A stretch of DNA of 64,000 bases from Pseudomonadota bacterium (GTDB taxonomy: Bacteria > Pseudomonadota > Alphaproteobacteria > Rhizobiales > Rhizobiaceae). The notes under the pieces were generated by a model, which saw only the letters and a list, made by a program, of their open reading frames with translations, was not told the DNA's origin and made no database searches. Below, piece by piece: positions 1 to 8,564 of this stretch (within the stretch, counting starts at the first letter, position 1; each line of letters opens with the position of its first letter). Both the position numbers and the translations under genes were made by a program. The stretch covers positions 1 through 64,000 of the forward strand of contig JAEXYH010000096.1 of the NCBI GenBank assembly GCA_023451735.1. The letters are read 5' to 3'.

Positions 1-570
1 CCGCTGGATACGGCCTGGGGTGACCACGGCGACCATCGGCTCAATCTGCAATTCGTTCAGTCGGCGCGGGATCTCAAGCTTCGGGATGCGGCGGTGCTGG
101 TGCCGGTCGTCGACGATGGCGACGAGGCGAAGATCATCCTGACACAGCGGACCGCGAGCCTGCGGAAACATTCAGGCCAGATCGCTTTTCCAGGTGGAGC
201 GGTCGATCCCGAAGACGGTTCTGCCGAACAGGCGGCCCTTCGTGAGGCGCGCGAAGAGATCGGGCTCGATCCTAAATTCGTCGAGCCATTGGCGCGGTTG
301 CCGAACTATTATGCGCCTTCGGGCTTTCGCATCACCCCGGTGTTGTCCGTGGTCCGCCGCGGTTTTGAACTGAAGATCAACCCGACCGAAGTTGGCGACG
401 TCTTCGAGGTGCCTCTGTCGTTTCTGATGAACGAGGCGAACCATCAGCAGGGCAGCCGCCAGTTCAACGGCACCGAGCGGCATTTCTACCTGATGCCTTA
501 CGAGGACAGGAATATATGGGGGATCACCGCCGGTATCCTCCGCACGCTTTATGAAAGGCTTTATGCATGA
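1..570 (+). CDS. NUDIX hydrolase, CoA pyrophosphatase type (5' end outside window)
   Basis: The reading frame is open from base 1, so the true start lies left of the window; a GTG at 94 is internal. Visible signatures are the SGQIAFPGG block followed by a NUDIX box ending REAREEIGL. This is the UPF0035 arrangement of NudL/CoA-pyrophosphatase enzymes, which hydrolyse CoA and related diphosphates using Mg or Mn bound by the Glu residues of the box. The C-terminus is complete and its stop overlaps the CCA-adding enzyme start (ATGA), so the two are translationally coupled. The family is secure; the substrate is inferred from the signature only. Confidence 0.85.
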   Translation, partial: PLDTAWGDHGDHRLNLQFVQSARDLKLRDAAVLVPVVDDGDEAKIILTQRTASLRKHSGQIAFPGGAVDPEDGSAEQAALREAREEIGLDPKFVEPLARLPNYYAPSGFRITPVLSVVRRGFELKINPTEVGDVFEVPLSFLMNEANHQQGSRQFNGTERHFYLMPYEDRNIWGITAGILRTLYERLYA

Positions 571-1832
571 CTTCTGTGGCTGGCGAGACCTGGTTCCAGG
601 ACACGGCCCTGCAGCGCGTGATGGCGTTGCTCAATTCTGATGGCGGCGAGGCGCGGGTCGCAGGCGGGGCCGTGCGCAATGCGCTGATGGGGCTTGCGGT
701 CGCGGATGTCGATATCGCGACGACGCTGCGGCCGCAGATCGTGGTGGAGCGGGCGAAGGCGGCGGCCATCAAGGCCGTGCCGACGGGAATAGAGCACGGC
801 ACGGTGACACTTGTCGTCGATGGCCGGGGCTTCGAGGTGACGACGCTCCGGCGCGATATCGAGACCAACGGGCGCCATGCGGTCGTCGAATTCGGTACCG
901 ACTGGAAGGCAGATGCGGAACGGCGAGATCTGACGATCAATGCGCTTTATGCAGATGTTGCGGGTGAGGTGATCGATCTCGTTGACGGTTTGAAGGATAT
1001 CGAGACGCGGACGGTACGCTTCATAGGCGACGCGTCGCAGCGGATCGCGGAAGATCACCTTCGCATTCTCCGCTTCTTCCGGTTTTTCGCCTACTACGGT
1101 TCGGGCAGGCCGGATGCGGACGGGCTTCGCGCTTGCGCAAGGGCGAAGGACAGGCTTTCCGGCCTTTCGGCCGAACGCGTCTGGATGGAGACGAAGAAAT
1201 TACTTGCGGCTCCTGATCCGTCGCGGGCGCTCTTATGGATGCGGCAGGCCGGGGTGCTAACTGAAATCCTGCCCGAGACGGAGAAATGGGGGATCGACGG
1301 GATCCATAGTCTTGTCGCCGCTGAAAAGGCGCTGGGCTGGAAAGCCGAGCCGTTGTTGCGGCTTTCTGCCATGGTGCCGCCCGACGGGCAAAGGCTTGAG
1401 GCGCTCGCCAAACGTCTTCGACTGTCGAACGCCGATATGCTGAAACTTGAGCGTTGGGCCTCCACGCCCATGCCGCCCGACGAGGTGACGGATGTCGGTT
1501 TTGCCCGACTGCTTTATCGCCACGGCAAGGATGGTATGATTTTCCGGCTCAAGCTGGCTCTGGCCACCGCGCGCGTTGCAGCAGAGGGTGGTGATCCGGT
1601 GGCGATGCGCAAGAGCGCGCGTCTGTCTCAACTGCTGTCGATGGCAGAAAAATATGTGAAGCCGAGCTTCCCATTTTCAGGCGCCGATGTAATGGCTGCC
1701 GGGGTTCCGGCTGGCAAACGGGTCGGTGAAATCCTCAAGGAACTCGAAGAATTCTGGGTCGGCCGTAACTTCCTGCCCGAGCGGCCCGAACTGGCCACCC
1801 GGCTTTCCGCCATTGTAAATGAAGGCCACTAG
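567..1832 (+). CDS. cca: CCA tRNA nucleotidyltransferase / poly(A) polymerase family
   Basis: A 421-residue class II nucleotidyltransferase that adds or repairs the 3' CCA of tRNA. The N-terminal catalytic head carries GGAVRNALMG followed by VDIATT, giving the DxD metal site. The motif RRDLTINALYADVAG and a downstream RILRFFRFF segment match the head and neck domains of the family. Length is normal for alphaproteobacteria. The start overlaps the NUDIX stop by four bases. A dedicated poly(A) polymerase is less likely because alphaproteobacterial members of this clade usually act as CCA enzymes. Confidence 0.9.
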   Translation: MTSVAGETWFQDTALQRVMALLNSDGGEARVAGGAVRNALMGLAVADVDIATTLRPQIVVERAKAAAIKAVPTGIEHGTVTLVVDGRGFEVTTLRRDIETNGRHAVVEFGTDWKADAERRDLTINALYADVAGEVIDLVDGLKDIETRTVRFIGDASQRIAEDHLRILRFFRFFAYYGSGRPDADGLRACARAKDRLSGLSAERVWMETKKLLAAPDPSRALLWMRQAGVLTEILPETEKWGIDGIHSLVAAEKALGWKAEPLLRLSAMVPPDGQRLEALAKRLRLSNADMLKLERWASTPMPPDEVTDVGFARLLYRHGKDGMIFRLKLALATARVAAEGGDPVAMRKSARLSQLLSMAEKYVKPSFPFSGADVMAAGVPAGKRVGEILKELEEFWVGRNFLPERPELATRLSAIVNEGH

Positions 1833-1838
1833 AATGGA

Positions 1839-2027
1839 TCAGGCTGATGCCTTTTCCTCATTGCGAATGCGCGCCTTGATATTCTCAACCATGTTTTCAC
1901 GGATGATGTCTTCGCCGTGATCGGCGCGCATATGCTCGACTGCGCGTCGCACTACTTCCGCATCCTGTTCCGCCCGCGTATGCCATTGGCATCCGGGCAC
2001 GAGGGTGCCGCATTCGAAAAGCCGCAT
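1839..2027 (-). CDS. DUF1059 small protein
   Basis: A 62-residue protein matching DUF1059: an N-terminal CGTLVPGCQW segment, where the two Cys flank a short loop, then EVVRRAVEHMRADHG. The family has no assigned biochemical function. The start has a GGGAGG Shine-Dalgarno site just upstream. The gene is convergent with cca, six bases from its stop. Upstream lie a perfect 9-bp inverted repeat and a promoter with the alphaproteobacterial EcfG pattern, suggesting that it belongs to the general stress response (inference). Confidence 0.75.
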   Translation of the reverse strand: MRLFECGTLVPGCQWHTRAEQDAEVVRRAVEHMRADHGEDIIRENMVENIKARIRNEEKASA

Positions 2028-2053
2028 GGCGATTACCTCCCTTTAATTGAAAA

Positions 2054-2074
2054 TGGTCGCCAAGCTGGCGACCA
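2054..2074. repeat. Perfect inverted repeat in the DUF1059 leader
   Basis: Arms TGGTCGCCA and TGGCGACCA (9 bp, perfect) surround the three bases AGC. It lies 27 bases upstream of the DUF1059 start and downstream of the candidate promoter, so it would fold in the 5' UTR or act as an operator. Confidence 0.6.
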
Positions 2075-2080
2075 GATATA

Positions 2081-2105
2081 AACCGGTAAAGCCGTCCTGA
2101 GTTCC
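2081..2105 (-). promoter_or_regulatory. Candidate EcfG-type general stress promoter
   Basis: On the minus strand GGAAC is followed by 17 bases and GTTT. This fits the GGAAC-N16/17-GTT promoter recognised by EcfG/RpoE2 sigma factors in alphaproteobacteria. It sits 54 bases upstream of the DUF1059 start, leaving room for a short leader containing the 2054-2074 hairpin. Confidence 0.5.
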
Positions 2106-2136
2106 GCGGTCACCTCCCGCAAAACTCGGCGGGGGG

Positions 2137-2403
2137 CTAATCCCGCATCGCCCAGGCGTGAAATACCGCGCCAACGGGTGGCTTTTGGGTCAGATCGGTC
2201 CTGTCATCGGATGCAGACGAATCCGACAGCTCGCCGGACAGCTGACGTTTCACCTGATGGATGCAGAATGAAAGTGGAAGCTCTCCACCGCTCTTGGCCC
2301 GCATTTCTGTTGCGAGACGGTCAATCAGTTCGGATTTTTCGAGTATTCTGGAGTTGGCGTCACCCTCGGCGACGGGTCGGGGCATGCTCTTCGATGCTGT
2401 CAT
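2137..2403 (-). CDS. Small hypothetical protein
   Basis: An 88-residue protein, rich in charged residues and without membrane segments. I do not recognise a family. The start is placed at the ATG at 2403 because GGGAGGAG precedes it at ideal distance; an in-frame GTG nine codons upstream lacks such a site. The middle region (RLATEMRAKSGGELPLSFC) looks helical. Upstream are a TTGACA hexamer and two abutting inverted repeats, so expression is probably repressor-controlled. Confidence 0.55.
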   Translation of the reverse strand: MTASKSMPRPVAEGDANSRILEKSELIDRLATEMRAKSGGELPLSFCIHQVKRQLSGELSDSSASDDRTDLTQKPPVGAVFHAWAMRD

Positions 2404-2462
2404 CGGATACTCCTCCCGGTTGATCCTCACAGATTAACACCGGAAGAGAGGAATCGTGTATG

Positions 2463-2489
2463 ACATTTGTCAAATGTACGCTGCCGTAC
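2463..2489. promoter_or_regulatory. Two adjacent inverted repeats upstream of the hypothetical gene
   Basis: ACATTTG-T-CAAATGT (2463-2477) is a perfect 7-bp palindrome with one central base. It contains TTGACA on the minus strand, a possible -35 element. GTACG-CTGC-CGTAC (2476-2489) abuts it by two bases. Both lie 60-86 bases upstream of the ATG at 2403, the usual position for an operator over a promoter. Confidence 0.5.
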
Positions 2490-2530
2490 GAAAAATAGTT
2501 CGTGAGCGATCGTGATCCGGTTCGCCGGTG

Positions 2531-3445
2531 CTACGGCCAGCGGACCACCGGGGGAAGGGAGGAAAGGATCGATTCGACATTGCCGCCCGTCTTCAGGCCG
2601 AAAATCGTGCCGCGGTCGTAAAGCAGGTTGAACTCCACATATCGACCGCGGCGTACAAGCTGCTCGTCACGCTGTTCCTCCGTCCAGGGCTTGTTGAAAT
2701 TGGCCCGGACGATGCGCGGGTAAACGAGGCTGAAGGCACGGCCGACGTCCTGAACGAAGGCGAAATCGGCGTTCCAGCCGCCTCGGTCTTCCGGGGACTG
2801 CAGCCAATCGAAGAAGATGCCGCCGATGCCGCGATGCTCGTTGCGGTGCTTGAGGAAGAAATATTCGTCGCACCAGGCCTTATAGCGAGGGTATTCCGCG
2901 ACAGCCTCATGGCGTTGGCAGGTGATCTCCATGACACGGTGGAAAAGCTGGGTGTCCGGGTCTTCCTGTGTGCGCCGGTCATTCAGCATGGGAGTCAGGT
3001 CGGCACCGCCGCCGAACCAGTTGCTGGAGGTCACGACCATGCGGGTGTTCATGTGAACGGTCGGGACATTCGGGTTGACCGGATGAGCGATTAACGAAAT
3101 GCCCGAGGCCCAGAAACGCGGGTCTTCATCTGCACCGGGGATCTGGCTGCGGAAGTCCGGCGAAAACTCGCCATGGACGGTGGAGGTGTGGACGCCGACC
3201 TTCTCGAAGACGCGGCCTTCCATCATCGACATCCTGCCACCGCCGCCGTCGCCGCCGTCGCGCAGCCAATCCTTGCCGACGAAAGAGCCAGGCGGCTGGT
3301 CCGAAAGCGGGCCTGCCAGTTCCTGCTCGAGAGTTTCAAACGTGGCGCAGATCGTGTCACGCAGGTTTTCGAACCACGCCCGCGCGGCCTGCTTCTTGTC
3401 TTCGATATCCTCGGGCAGGCCTTTCGGCAGATTCGGGCGTTCCAT
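2531..3445 (-). CDS. hemF: Oxygen-dependent coproporphyrinogen III oxidase
   Basis: Converts coproporphyrinogen III to protoporphyrinogen IX in haem synthesis, using oxygen. The conserved family blocks are present: VHMNTRMV, SSNWFGGGADLTP, WCDEYFFLKHR and RRGRYVEFNLLYDRGT, with TGGNVESILSSLPP near the end. The length of 304 residues is typical. The start is set at the ATG at 3445, which has AGAGGAA seven bases upstream; the two upstream in-frame starts have no ribosome site. The gene stands alone between two small hypothetical genes. Confidence 0.95.
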   Translation of the reverse strand: MERPNLPKGLPEDIEDKKQAARAWFENLRDTICATFETLEQELAGPLSDQPPGSFVGKDWLRDGGDGGGGRMSMMEGRVFEKVGVHTSTVHGEFSPDFRSQIPGADEDPRFWASGISLIAHPVNPNVPTVHMNTRMVVTSSNWFGGGADLTPMLNDRRTQEDPDTQLFHRVMEITCQRHEAVAEYPRYKAWCDEYFFLKHRNEHRGIGGIFFDWLQSPEDRGGWNADFAFVQDVGRAFSLVYPRIVRANFNKPWTEEQRDEQLVRRGRYVEFNLLYDRGTIFGLKTGGNVESILSSLPPVVRWP

Positions 3446-3627
3446 TCCGGTTCCTCTCGTCATTGCGCGGTCGATTCGTCTCCTCGGCCCCCGCCATAAC
3501 AGCAATGGCTTTCGCGGACCATTCCGCGATCCGCCTCAGGGCTCTTCCGGCTTCAAAAATCGGACTCGCAAAACGTGCAAACCATGCTTATCTTCGTTCG
3601 TTAGCAAGGTGCGGATGAGAGGCTTTC

Positions 3628-3885
3628 ATGGCGAAATTCACACCCCCGCCGCTCGACGGCTTGAAGCGGCGTATCGACCGCCACCGGAAGCATATGGCCG
3701 GCGAGCGTTCCGGCATGTTCGTGCGCGAAACCTTCCAGATGTCGCGGATCGATGCGCGTGAGAAGGCCCGGGAATGGTTCGAGGAATTTCCCAAGGCAGC
3801 CTATTGGACCGAAGTCGAAAGCTGGCGGCAGCTGGATGGCGATCAGATCGAGTTCACGATGCGACGCCTGCCGAGTGCTGACTGA
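3628..3885 (+). CDS. Conserved small hypothetical protein
   Basis: An 85-residue soluble protein, basic at the N-terminus (LKRRIDRHRKHM) with aromatic-rich motifs EWFEEFPKAAYW and ESWRQL. GAGAGG lies upstream of the ATG. It reads like a lineage-restricted rhizobial protein; I know no function. It is convergent with the Na/phosphate cotransporter gene, 16 bases apart. Confidence 0.6.
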   Translation: MAKFTPPPLDGLKRRIDRHRKHMAGERSGMFVRETFQMSRIDAREKAREWFEEFPKAAYWTEVESWRQLDGDQIEFTMRRLPSAD

Positions 3886-3901
3886 TCCTTCCAAGAGAAT
3901 T

Positions 3902-5554
3902 TCAGGAGCGTTTTTCCACCTGCCTGAGCCTGCTTTCGATGAGCGAGCCACTTTCGTCGAGAATGGGATGAGCGACGGAGACGATGTGGGCGTTGATGCG
4001 CTTCAGGTCGCGCAGCATGTCGAGATGTACCGAACTTGTCTGAAGGCTTTCCAGCTTGCCGTCTCTCAGTCGTTCCAGATGTCGCTCTGCCGAGCGCTTT
4101 TCCAGCCGCCGGACATCCACCTTGATCTCCATCAGGCGCCTTGCGAGGTTGACGTCGCCGGTAACGAAGACCGTCTGGGCTGTGCGCAGATTGTCGATCG
4201 TGAGATCGAAGAGATCGGCCAGTTCCTTGTAGCCGTCGTCTGAGAATTTCAGCCCTTTTGCGATCTTTTTGTCCAGCTGATCGCAAAGGCCTTTTTCGAT
4301 GATGTCGCCCATGTGCTCAAGGTTGATCGCGTAATCGATGATCGCGACCGAACGTCTTGCGTTGTCATCATTCAATCCCTTCTGCCCGAGCTTCGACAGA
4401 TAGAGCTTTACGTCCTGCTGCAACCTGTCGACGCGACCTTCAATCTGCGTGATGTCCTTCAGCGGTGCGAGATCATTGTTCGTAAAGGCATTTTCGGTGC
4501 GGATCAGCATCCGTTCGATCTGGTCGCCGACGCCGAGAACTTCGCGCGTCGCATTGGCGAGGGCGCGGATCGGATCATCCAGTTCGTCCGGATCAAGGAA
4601 TTGCGGTCCGGCTTCCTTTTCCGGCTCGTTTGGAATGAGGCGCGTCATGAGATCCGAGATCAGGCCTGCGAAAGGCCAGGCCGTGAGCGCAAGAAGAAGG
4701 TTGAAGGCGAGATGCGCATCGACCGGCAGTTTTTCCGGTGAGATCGGCAATGTCTGCAGCAGATCGGCTGCAATGCCGGCAAGCGGAAGGGCCAGCGCGC
4801 AGCCGACCGCGCGGACGAGAAGATTGCCACGGGTAATGCGACGTGCCTCGGGCGGGCTCGCTAATGTAGCGATGACCGGTGGGATGGCGCCGCCGAGATT
4901 TGCCCCGAGAATGAGAACCACGATAAGTCCCGGCGAGGCAATGCCGCTCGATGCCAGCGATAGGACCAGGATGACGATAGCGAGGCTCGACGACGAGACG
5001 AAGGCGAGGGCTGCCGAGAAGAGAAGCGCCACAAGCCAGCTTGAGTCGAGCAGGTTCAAAAATGCAGCAAGCGCCGGAGACTGCCGCATCGGCTCCGTCG
5101 CCATGCCGAGAAGCTGGAGTGACAGGAGCATCAGGCCGATGCCGATCAAGGCCGCGCCAAATCCCTTTCGCGCGGCGGAGCCGTTGCGCAGGATTATGAC
5201 TCCGACAAATAGCAGAAAGGGTGCAAAAACTTCCGTTCCTGCAGCAACGAGCCAAGCGGTCACGGCAGTGCCGATATTGGCGCCGAGCAACACAATCTGC
5301 GCCATGCGCGGATTGACGAGGCCCCGCTCGGCAAAAGAGGACGTCATCAGGGCGGTAGCGGTGGAGCTTTGCAGGGCGATAGTGGCGATGAGGCCGGAGA
5401 TAAGGGAGCGGACACTGCTTCTCGTGCTGTTCGCAAGCCCGGTTCTCAGGCGCGCGCCGAATGCGAGGGTCACACCTTCCTTGACCTGTGCAAGGCCGAA
5501 AAGAAGCAGTGCGACCGCACCGAGAATGTTGATCACGACGAGCGTCGACTGCAC
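3902..5554 (-). CDS. Na/phosphate cotransporter family protein with PhoU-like tail
   Basis: A 550-residue inner-membrane protein. The N-terminal about 310 residues are hydrophobic and contain the NptA/Na_Pi_cotrans repeat: ALQSSTATALM in the first half and the degenerate FVSSSSLAIV in the second. The C-terminal about 200 residues are helical and PhoU-like (DYAINLEHMGDIIEKG). The family imports or exports phosphate with sodium. The start is a GTG preceded by GGGAG. No Pho box was seen upstream, so phosphate control is not supported. Confidence 0.85.
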   Translation of the reverse strand: MQSTLVVINILGAVALLLFGLAQVKEGVTLAFGARLRTGLANSTRSSVRSLISGLIATIALQSSTATALMTSSFAERGLVNPRMAQIVLLGANIGTAVTAWLVAAGTEVFAPFLLFVGVIILRNGSAARKGFGAALIGIGLMLLSLQLLGMATEPMRQSPALAAFLNLLDSSWLVALLFSAALAFVSSSSLAIVILVLSLASSGIASPGLIVVLILGANLGGAIPPVIATLASPPEARRITRGNLLVRAVGCALALPLAGIAADLLQTLPISPEKLPVDAHLAFNLLLALTAWPFAGLISDLMTRLIPNEPEKEAGPQFLDPDELDDPIRALANATREVLGVGDQIERMLIRTENAFTNNDLAPLKDITQIEGRVDRLQQDVKLYLSKLGQKGLNDDNARRSVAIIDYAINLEHMGDIIEKGLCDQLDKKIAKGLKFSDDGYKELADLFDLTIDNLRTAQTVFVTGDVNLARRLMEIKVDVRRLEKRSAERHLERLRDGKLESLQTSSVHLDMLRDLKRINAHIVSVAHPILDESGSLIESRLRQVEKRS

Positions 5555-5680
5555 TCCAAACTCCCGGAAATGTTCGTGGAAAAGAGTGGGTAATTCTGTT
5601 GCCGGCTAATAAATAGTAGGCCTTTTGCAGCGCTGATCAAGGTGCCGTGTAAGACGGATTGGGTGTTTTTCGCGAAACGC

Positions 5681-6145
5681 CTATGGCAGCCACAATGTCT
5701 GGCGCATGGCCTCGCCAGCGATCATCGCAGCGGACATTGCCACATTGATCGAGCGCTGACCTTCCACCATCGGGATCAGGATACGTCCCTCGACCGCATC
5801 GTGGACGTGCTCAGGCACGCCGGCGCTTTCGCGGCCGAAAAGCAGGATGTCGTCCTGCCGATAGGCAAACCGGGTATAGGCTTCGGGTGATTTGGTCGTC
5901 GCCAGCACGAGCCTGCGACCGCTCGACCTGCGCCATTCGTCGAATTGCTGCCAGTTGACATGACGGATGAGGGATACCGCGGACAGATAATCCATTCCGG
6001 CGCGTTTCAGGTTGCGATCGGAGATGTCGAAACCGGCGGGTTCGATGATATCGACGCCAAGTCCCAGGCAGGCGGCGAGACGGAGAATTGTGCCGGTGTT
6101 GCCGGGAATATCGGGCTGATAGAGGGCGATGCGCAGGTCGGTCAT
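5681..6145 (-). CDS. trmL: tRNA (cytidine(34)-2'-O)-methyltransferase
   Basis: A 154-residue SPOUT-class enzyme that 2'-O-methylates the wobble base of tRNA-Leu isoacceptors. Diagnostic blocks are QPDIPGNTGTILRLA at the N-terminus, LLFGRESAGVPE in the middle and RSINVAMSAAM in the C-terminal knot that binds S-adenosylmethionine. The length is exactly that of TrmL. Monocistronic by position. Confidence 0.93.
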   Translation of the reverse strand: MTDLRIALYQPDIPGNTGTILRLAACLGLGVDIIEPAGFDISDRNLKRAGMDYLSAVSLIRHVNWQQFDEWRRSSGRRLVLATTKSPEAYTRFAYRQDDILLFGRESAGVPEHVHDAVEGRILIPMVEGQRSINVAMSAAMIAGEAMRQTLWLP

Positions 6146-6500
6146 GCCGTGTGATTAGCGGAGATGGGGCGTGCCGCTCAAGTCTTTTCAGCCATTCAGA
6201 CGCACCGATATGGCCGATTTGGTCTTTTCAATTTTGCGTCGAGCGTGTAGAAGAGCGGCCTGTTCAACGCCCAATACGGAGGCCTACATGGATATGACCG
6301 TGCTCTCGCGCCTCCGTCAGTCGGATATTCGTCTGGCCTGAGGCGTTTCGCGGTTCACGCAAAGTATTTTCTTCACTGACCGCTTTTTCAGTACCGCTCG
6401 TGGCCGAGCAAGGCCATGCCTGTTTTCTCTCAGTCGCTGCCGGGTATGACGTTTCCGCCCCCGGACCGATTGGGAACTGTCCGTCTGCCGGAGCCTATTC
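6146..6500. other. Intergenic region upstream of the first ABC exporter
   Basis: It contains the 17-codon ORF at 6288-6341 and a weak stem ACTGA/TCAGT with a T-rich loop near 6376-6393. No other gene or RNA is recognisable. Confidence 0.4.
6288..6341 (+). CDS. 17-codon leader-type ORF
   Basis: ATG to TGA encodes MDMTVLSRLRQSDIRLA, preceded by a GGAGG ribosome site six bases from the ATG. It lies 159 bases upstream of the ABC exporter ATG on the same strand. Size and position fit a leader peptide, but it has no residue run typical of classical attenuators, so a regulatory role is only inferred. Confidence 0.35.
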   Translation: MDMTVLSRLRQSDIRLA

Positions 6501-8354
6501 ATGTTCTCGTGGTTTGAACGTCGTCTCAATCCTTATCCTGACGACCAGCCGACATTGCCGCCCAAGGGGCTTTTCGCATTCTGCTGGCATTACACCAAGC
6601 CGGCCTGGCCGTGGCTGCTGCTGCTCGGCAGCTGCTCGCTGATCATCGCCGTGGCGGAAGTCCTGCTTTACCAGTTCCTCGGCAATATCGTTGACTGGCT
6701 GGCTGCGGCTGACCGCCAGACATTCCTCGCCGAGGAGGGGGGTAAGCTGTTCTGGATGGCTGCGCTCGTGCTGGTCGGGTTGCCGCTTGCCGGTGCGATT
6801 CATACGGTCACCATGCATCAGGTGCTTGCCGGCAATTATCCGATGATTGCACGGTGGCAGATGCACCGTTTCCTTCTGCGTCATTCCATGGCCTTTTTCG
6901 CCAACGAATTCGCTGGCCGCGTTTCGACAAAGGTGATGCAGACTTCGCTTGCGGTGCGCGAGGCGACGATGAAGATCATCGACGTCTTCGTGTATGCGAT
7001 CGGCTTTTTCGTATCGATGCTGGCGCTGGTCGTCGCCGTCGAGTGGCGACTGGTGCTGCCGCTGATCCTGTGGTTCGTGCTTTACGTGCTGATACTGCGC
7101 TATTTCGTTCCCAAGCTTCGCAAATTGTCGAGCGAGCAGGCCGATGCGCGCTCGATGATGACCGGTCGGATCGTCGACAGCTATACCAATATCGGAACGG
7201 TGAAGCTGTTTTCGCATGCAGGCCGCGAGGAGACTTATGCCAAGGAAGGCATGAACGAGTTCCTCGGCACGGTTCATCGGCAGATGCGCCAGATCAGTCT
7301 GCTCAACGTCTTCGTCGATATCAACAATGCCATTGCGGTGTTCCTGGTTGCGGCACTCGGCATCTGGTTGTGGATGGGCGGTGGTGTGAGTGTTGGTTCG
7401 ATCGCGGTTGCCATCGGCCTGGCGATGCGCATCAACGGCATGTCGCAGTGGATCATGTGGGAAGTGACCGCGCTCTTCGAGGCGATCGGTACGGTCTATG
7501 ACGGCATGAACATGATGACCAAGCCGCATGACGTAACGGATGCCAACGGCGCCCGTGCGCTCGCCACGCAGAAGGGGCATATCCTCTACGAAAGTGTCCG
7601 CTTCCACTATGGCAAGAGCAAGGGCGTGATCGATGGGCTGACGCTCGATATCCCGGCTGGCCAGAAGGTTGGTCTCGTCGGGCGTTCGGGTGCCGGCAAA
7701 ACGACGCTGATGAACCTGCTTCTGCGCTTCTACGATCTGGAGGGGGGCCGGATCACCATTGACGGTCAGGATATCTCGTCGGTGACGCAGGACAGCCTGC
7801 GCGGAATGATCGGCGTGGTGACGCAGGATACGTCACTGCTGCACCGCTCTATCCGCGACAACATCGCCTATGGGCGCCCGGACGCCAGTGATGCCGAGAT
7901 CATTCAGGCGGCCAAGCGTGCAAATGCCTACGAGTTCATCGAGGGCCTTTCCGACCTTCAGGGCCGGACTGGTCTTGATGCGCATGTGGGCGAGCGGGGC
8001 GTAAAACTGTCCGGCGGTCAGCGTCAGCGTATCGCCATCGCCCGCGTCTTCCTCAAGGATGCTCCGATCTTGGTGCTCGATGAGGCGACATCGGCGCTCG
8101 ATTCAGAGGTGGAGGCTGCGATCCAGGAAAACCTCTTCGCGCTGATGGAAGGCAAGACGGTGATTGCGATCGCGCATCGCCTGTCGACGCTCACAGAGAT
8201 GGACCGCCTGATCGTGCTCGACAAGGGGCGGATCGTGGAGACTGGAACGCACGAGCAATTGGCATCCGGTGGCGGCATCTATGCCGATCTCTGGCACCGC
8301 CAGTCCGGTGGCTTTCTCGGTGACCAATCGACTGAAGAAGAGGCGGCGGAGTAA
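6501..8354 (+). CDS. ABC exporter, fused permease-ATPase (first copy)
   Basis: A 617-residue half-transporter. About six membrane segments form the exporter domain in residues 25-330. The ATPase follows: Walker A GRSGAGKTTL, signature LSGGQRQRIAIA, Walker B ILVLDEATSALD and the H-loop AHRLST. This type dimerises to export lipids, peptides or drugs; the substrate cannot be read from sequence. It closely resembles the exporter at 10629-12494, so the two are paralogues and may pair. A perfect hairpin spans its stop codon. Confidence 0.9.
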   Translation: MFSWFERRLNPYPDDQPTLPPKGLFAFCWHYTKPAWPWLLLLGSCSLIIAVAEVLLYQFLGNIVDWLAAADRQTFLAEEGGKLFWMAALVLVGLPLAGAIHTVTMHQVLAGNYPMIARWQMHRFLLRHSMAFFANEFAGRVSTKVMQTSLAVREATMKIIDVFVYAIGFFVSMLALVVAVEWRLVLPLILWFVLYVLILRYFVPKLRKLSSEQADARSMMTGRIVDSYTNIGTVKLFSHAGREETYAKEGMNEFLGTVHRQMRQISLLNVFVDINNAIAVFLVAALGIWLWMGGGVSVGSIAVAIGLAMRINGMSQWIMWEVTALFEAIGTVYDGMNMMTKPHDVTDANGARALATQKGHILYESVRFHYGKSKGVIDGLTLDIPAGQKVGLVGRSGAGKTTLMNLLLRFYDLEGGRITIDGQDISSVTQDSLRGMIGVVTQDTSLLHRSIRDNIAYGRPDASDAEIIQAAKRANAYEFIEGLSDLQGRTGLDAHVGERGVKLSGGQRQRIAIARVFLKDAPILVLDEATSALDSEVEAAIQENLFALMEGKTVIAIAHRLSTLTEMDRLIVLDKGRIVETGTHEQLASGGGIYADLWHRQSGGFLGDQSTEEEAAE

Positions 8355-8365
8355 TCCGCCGCCTC
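8340..8365 (+). terminator. Hairpin over the exporter stop codon
   Basis: GAGGCGGCGGA and TCCGCCGCCTC form an 11-bp perfect stem around GTAA, which includes the stop. There is no T-run behind it, so it may stabilise the mRNA 3' end instead of terminating transcription. Confidence 0.5.
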
Positions 8366-8564
8366 CTTCATCGGTGACATCGGCAATATCGTTCCTGCGA
8401 CAAAATGCTCAAAGCGATAAATGCCCCAACTGTTTTTAGGGGTATTCGTTGTCGCACTTTTTTCAATGCTATCAATTAGCATCGACTGGTAAGCCTTTGT
8501 TTATCTGAAACTGTCAGGGATGCATATGGTGCATGGCACCAATGCGTATTCTTGATGGTTAGAG

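Noticed and set aside
4449..5609. 386-codon plus-strand ORF across the Na/phosphate cotransporter gene
   Set aside because: Arg/Ser-rich composition typical of an antisense frame; the minus-strand protein has conserved motifs.
6495..7607. 370-codon minus-strand ORF opposite the first ABC exporter
   Set aside because: His/Gln/Asp-rich shadow composition; no start signal.
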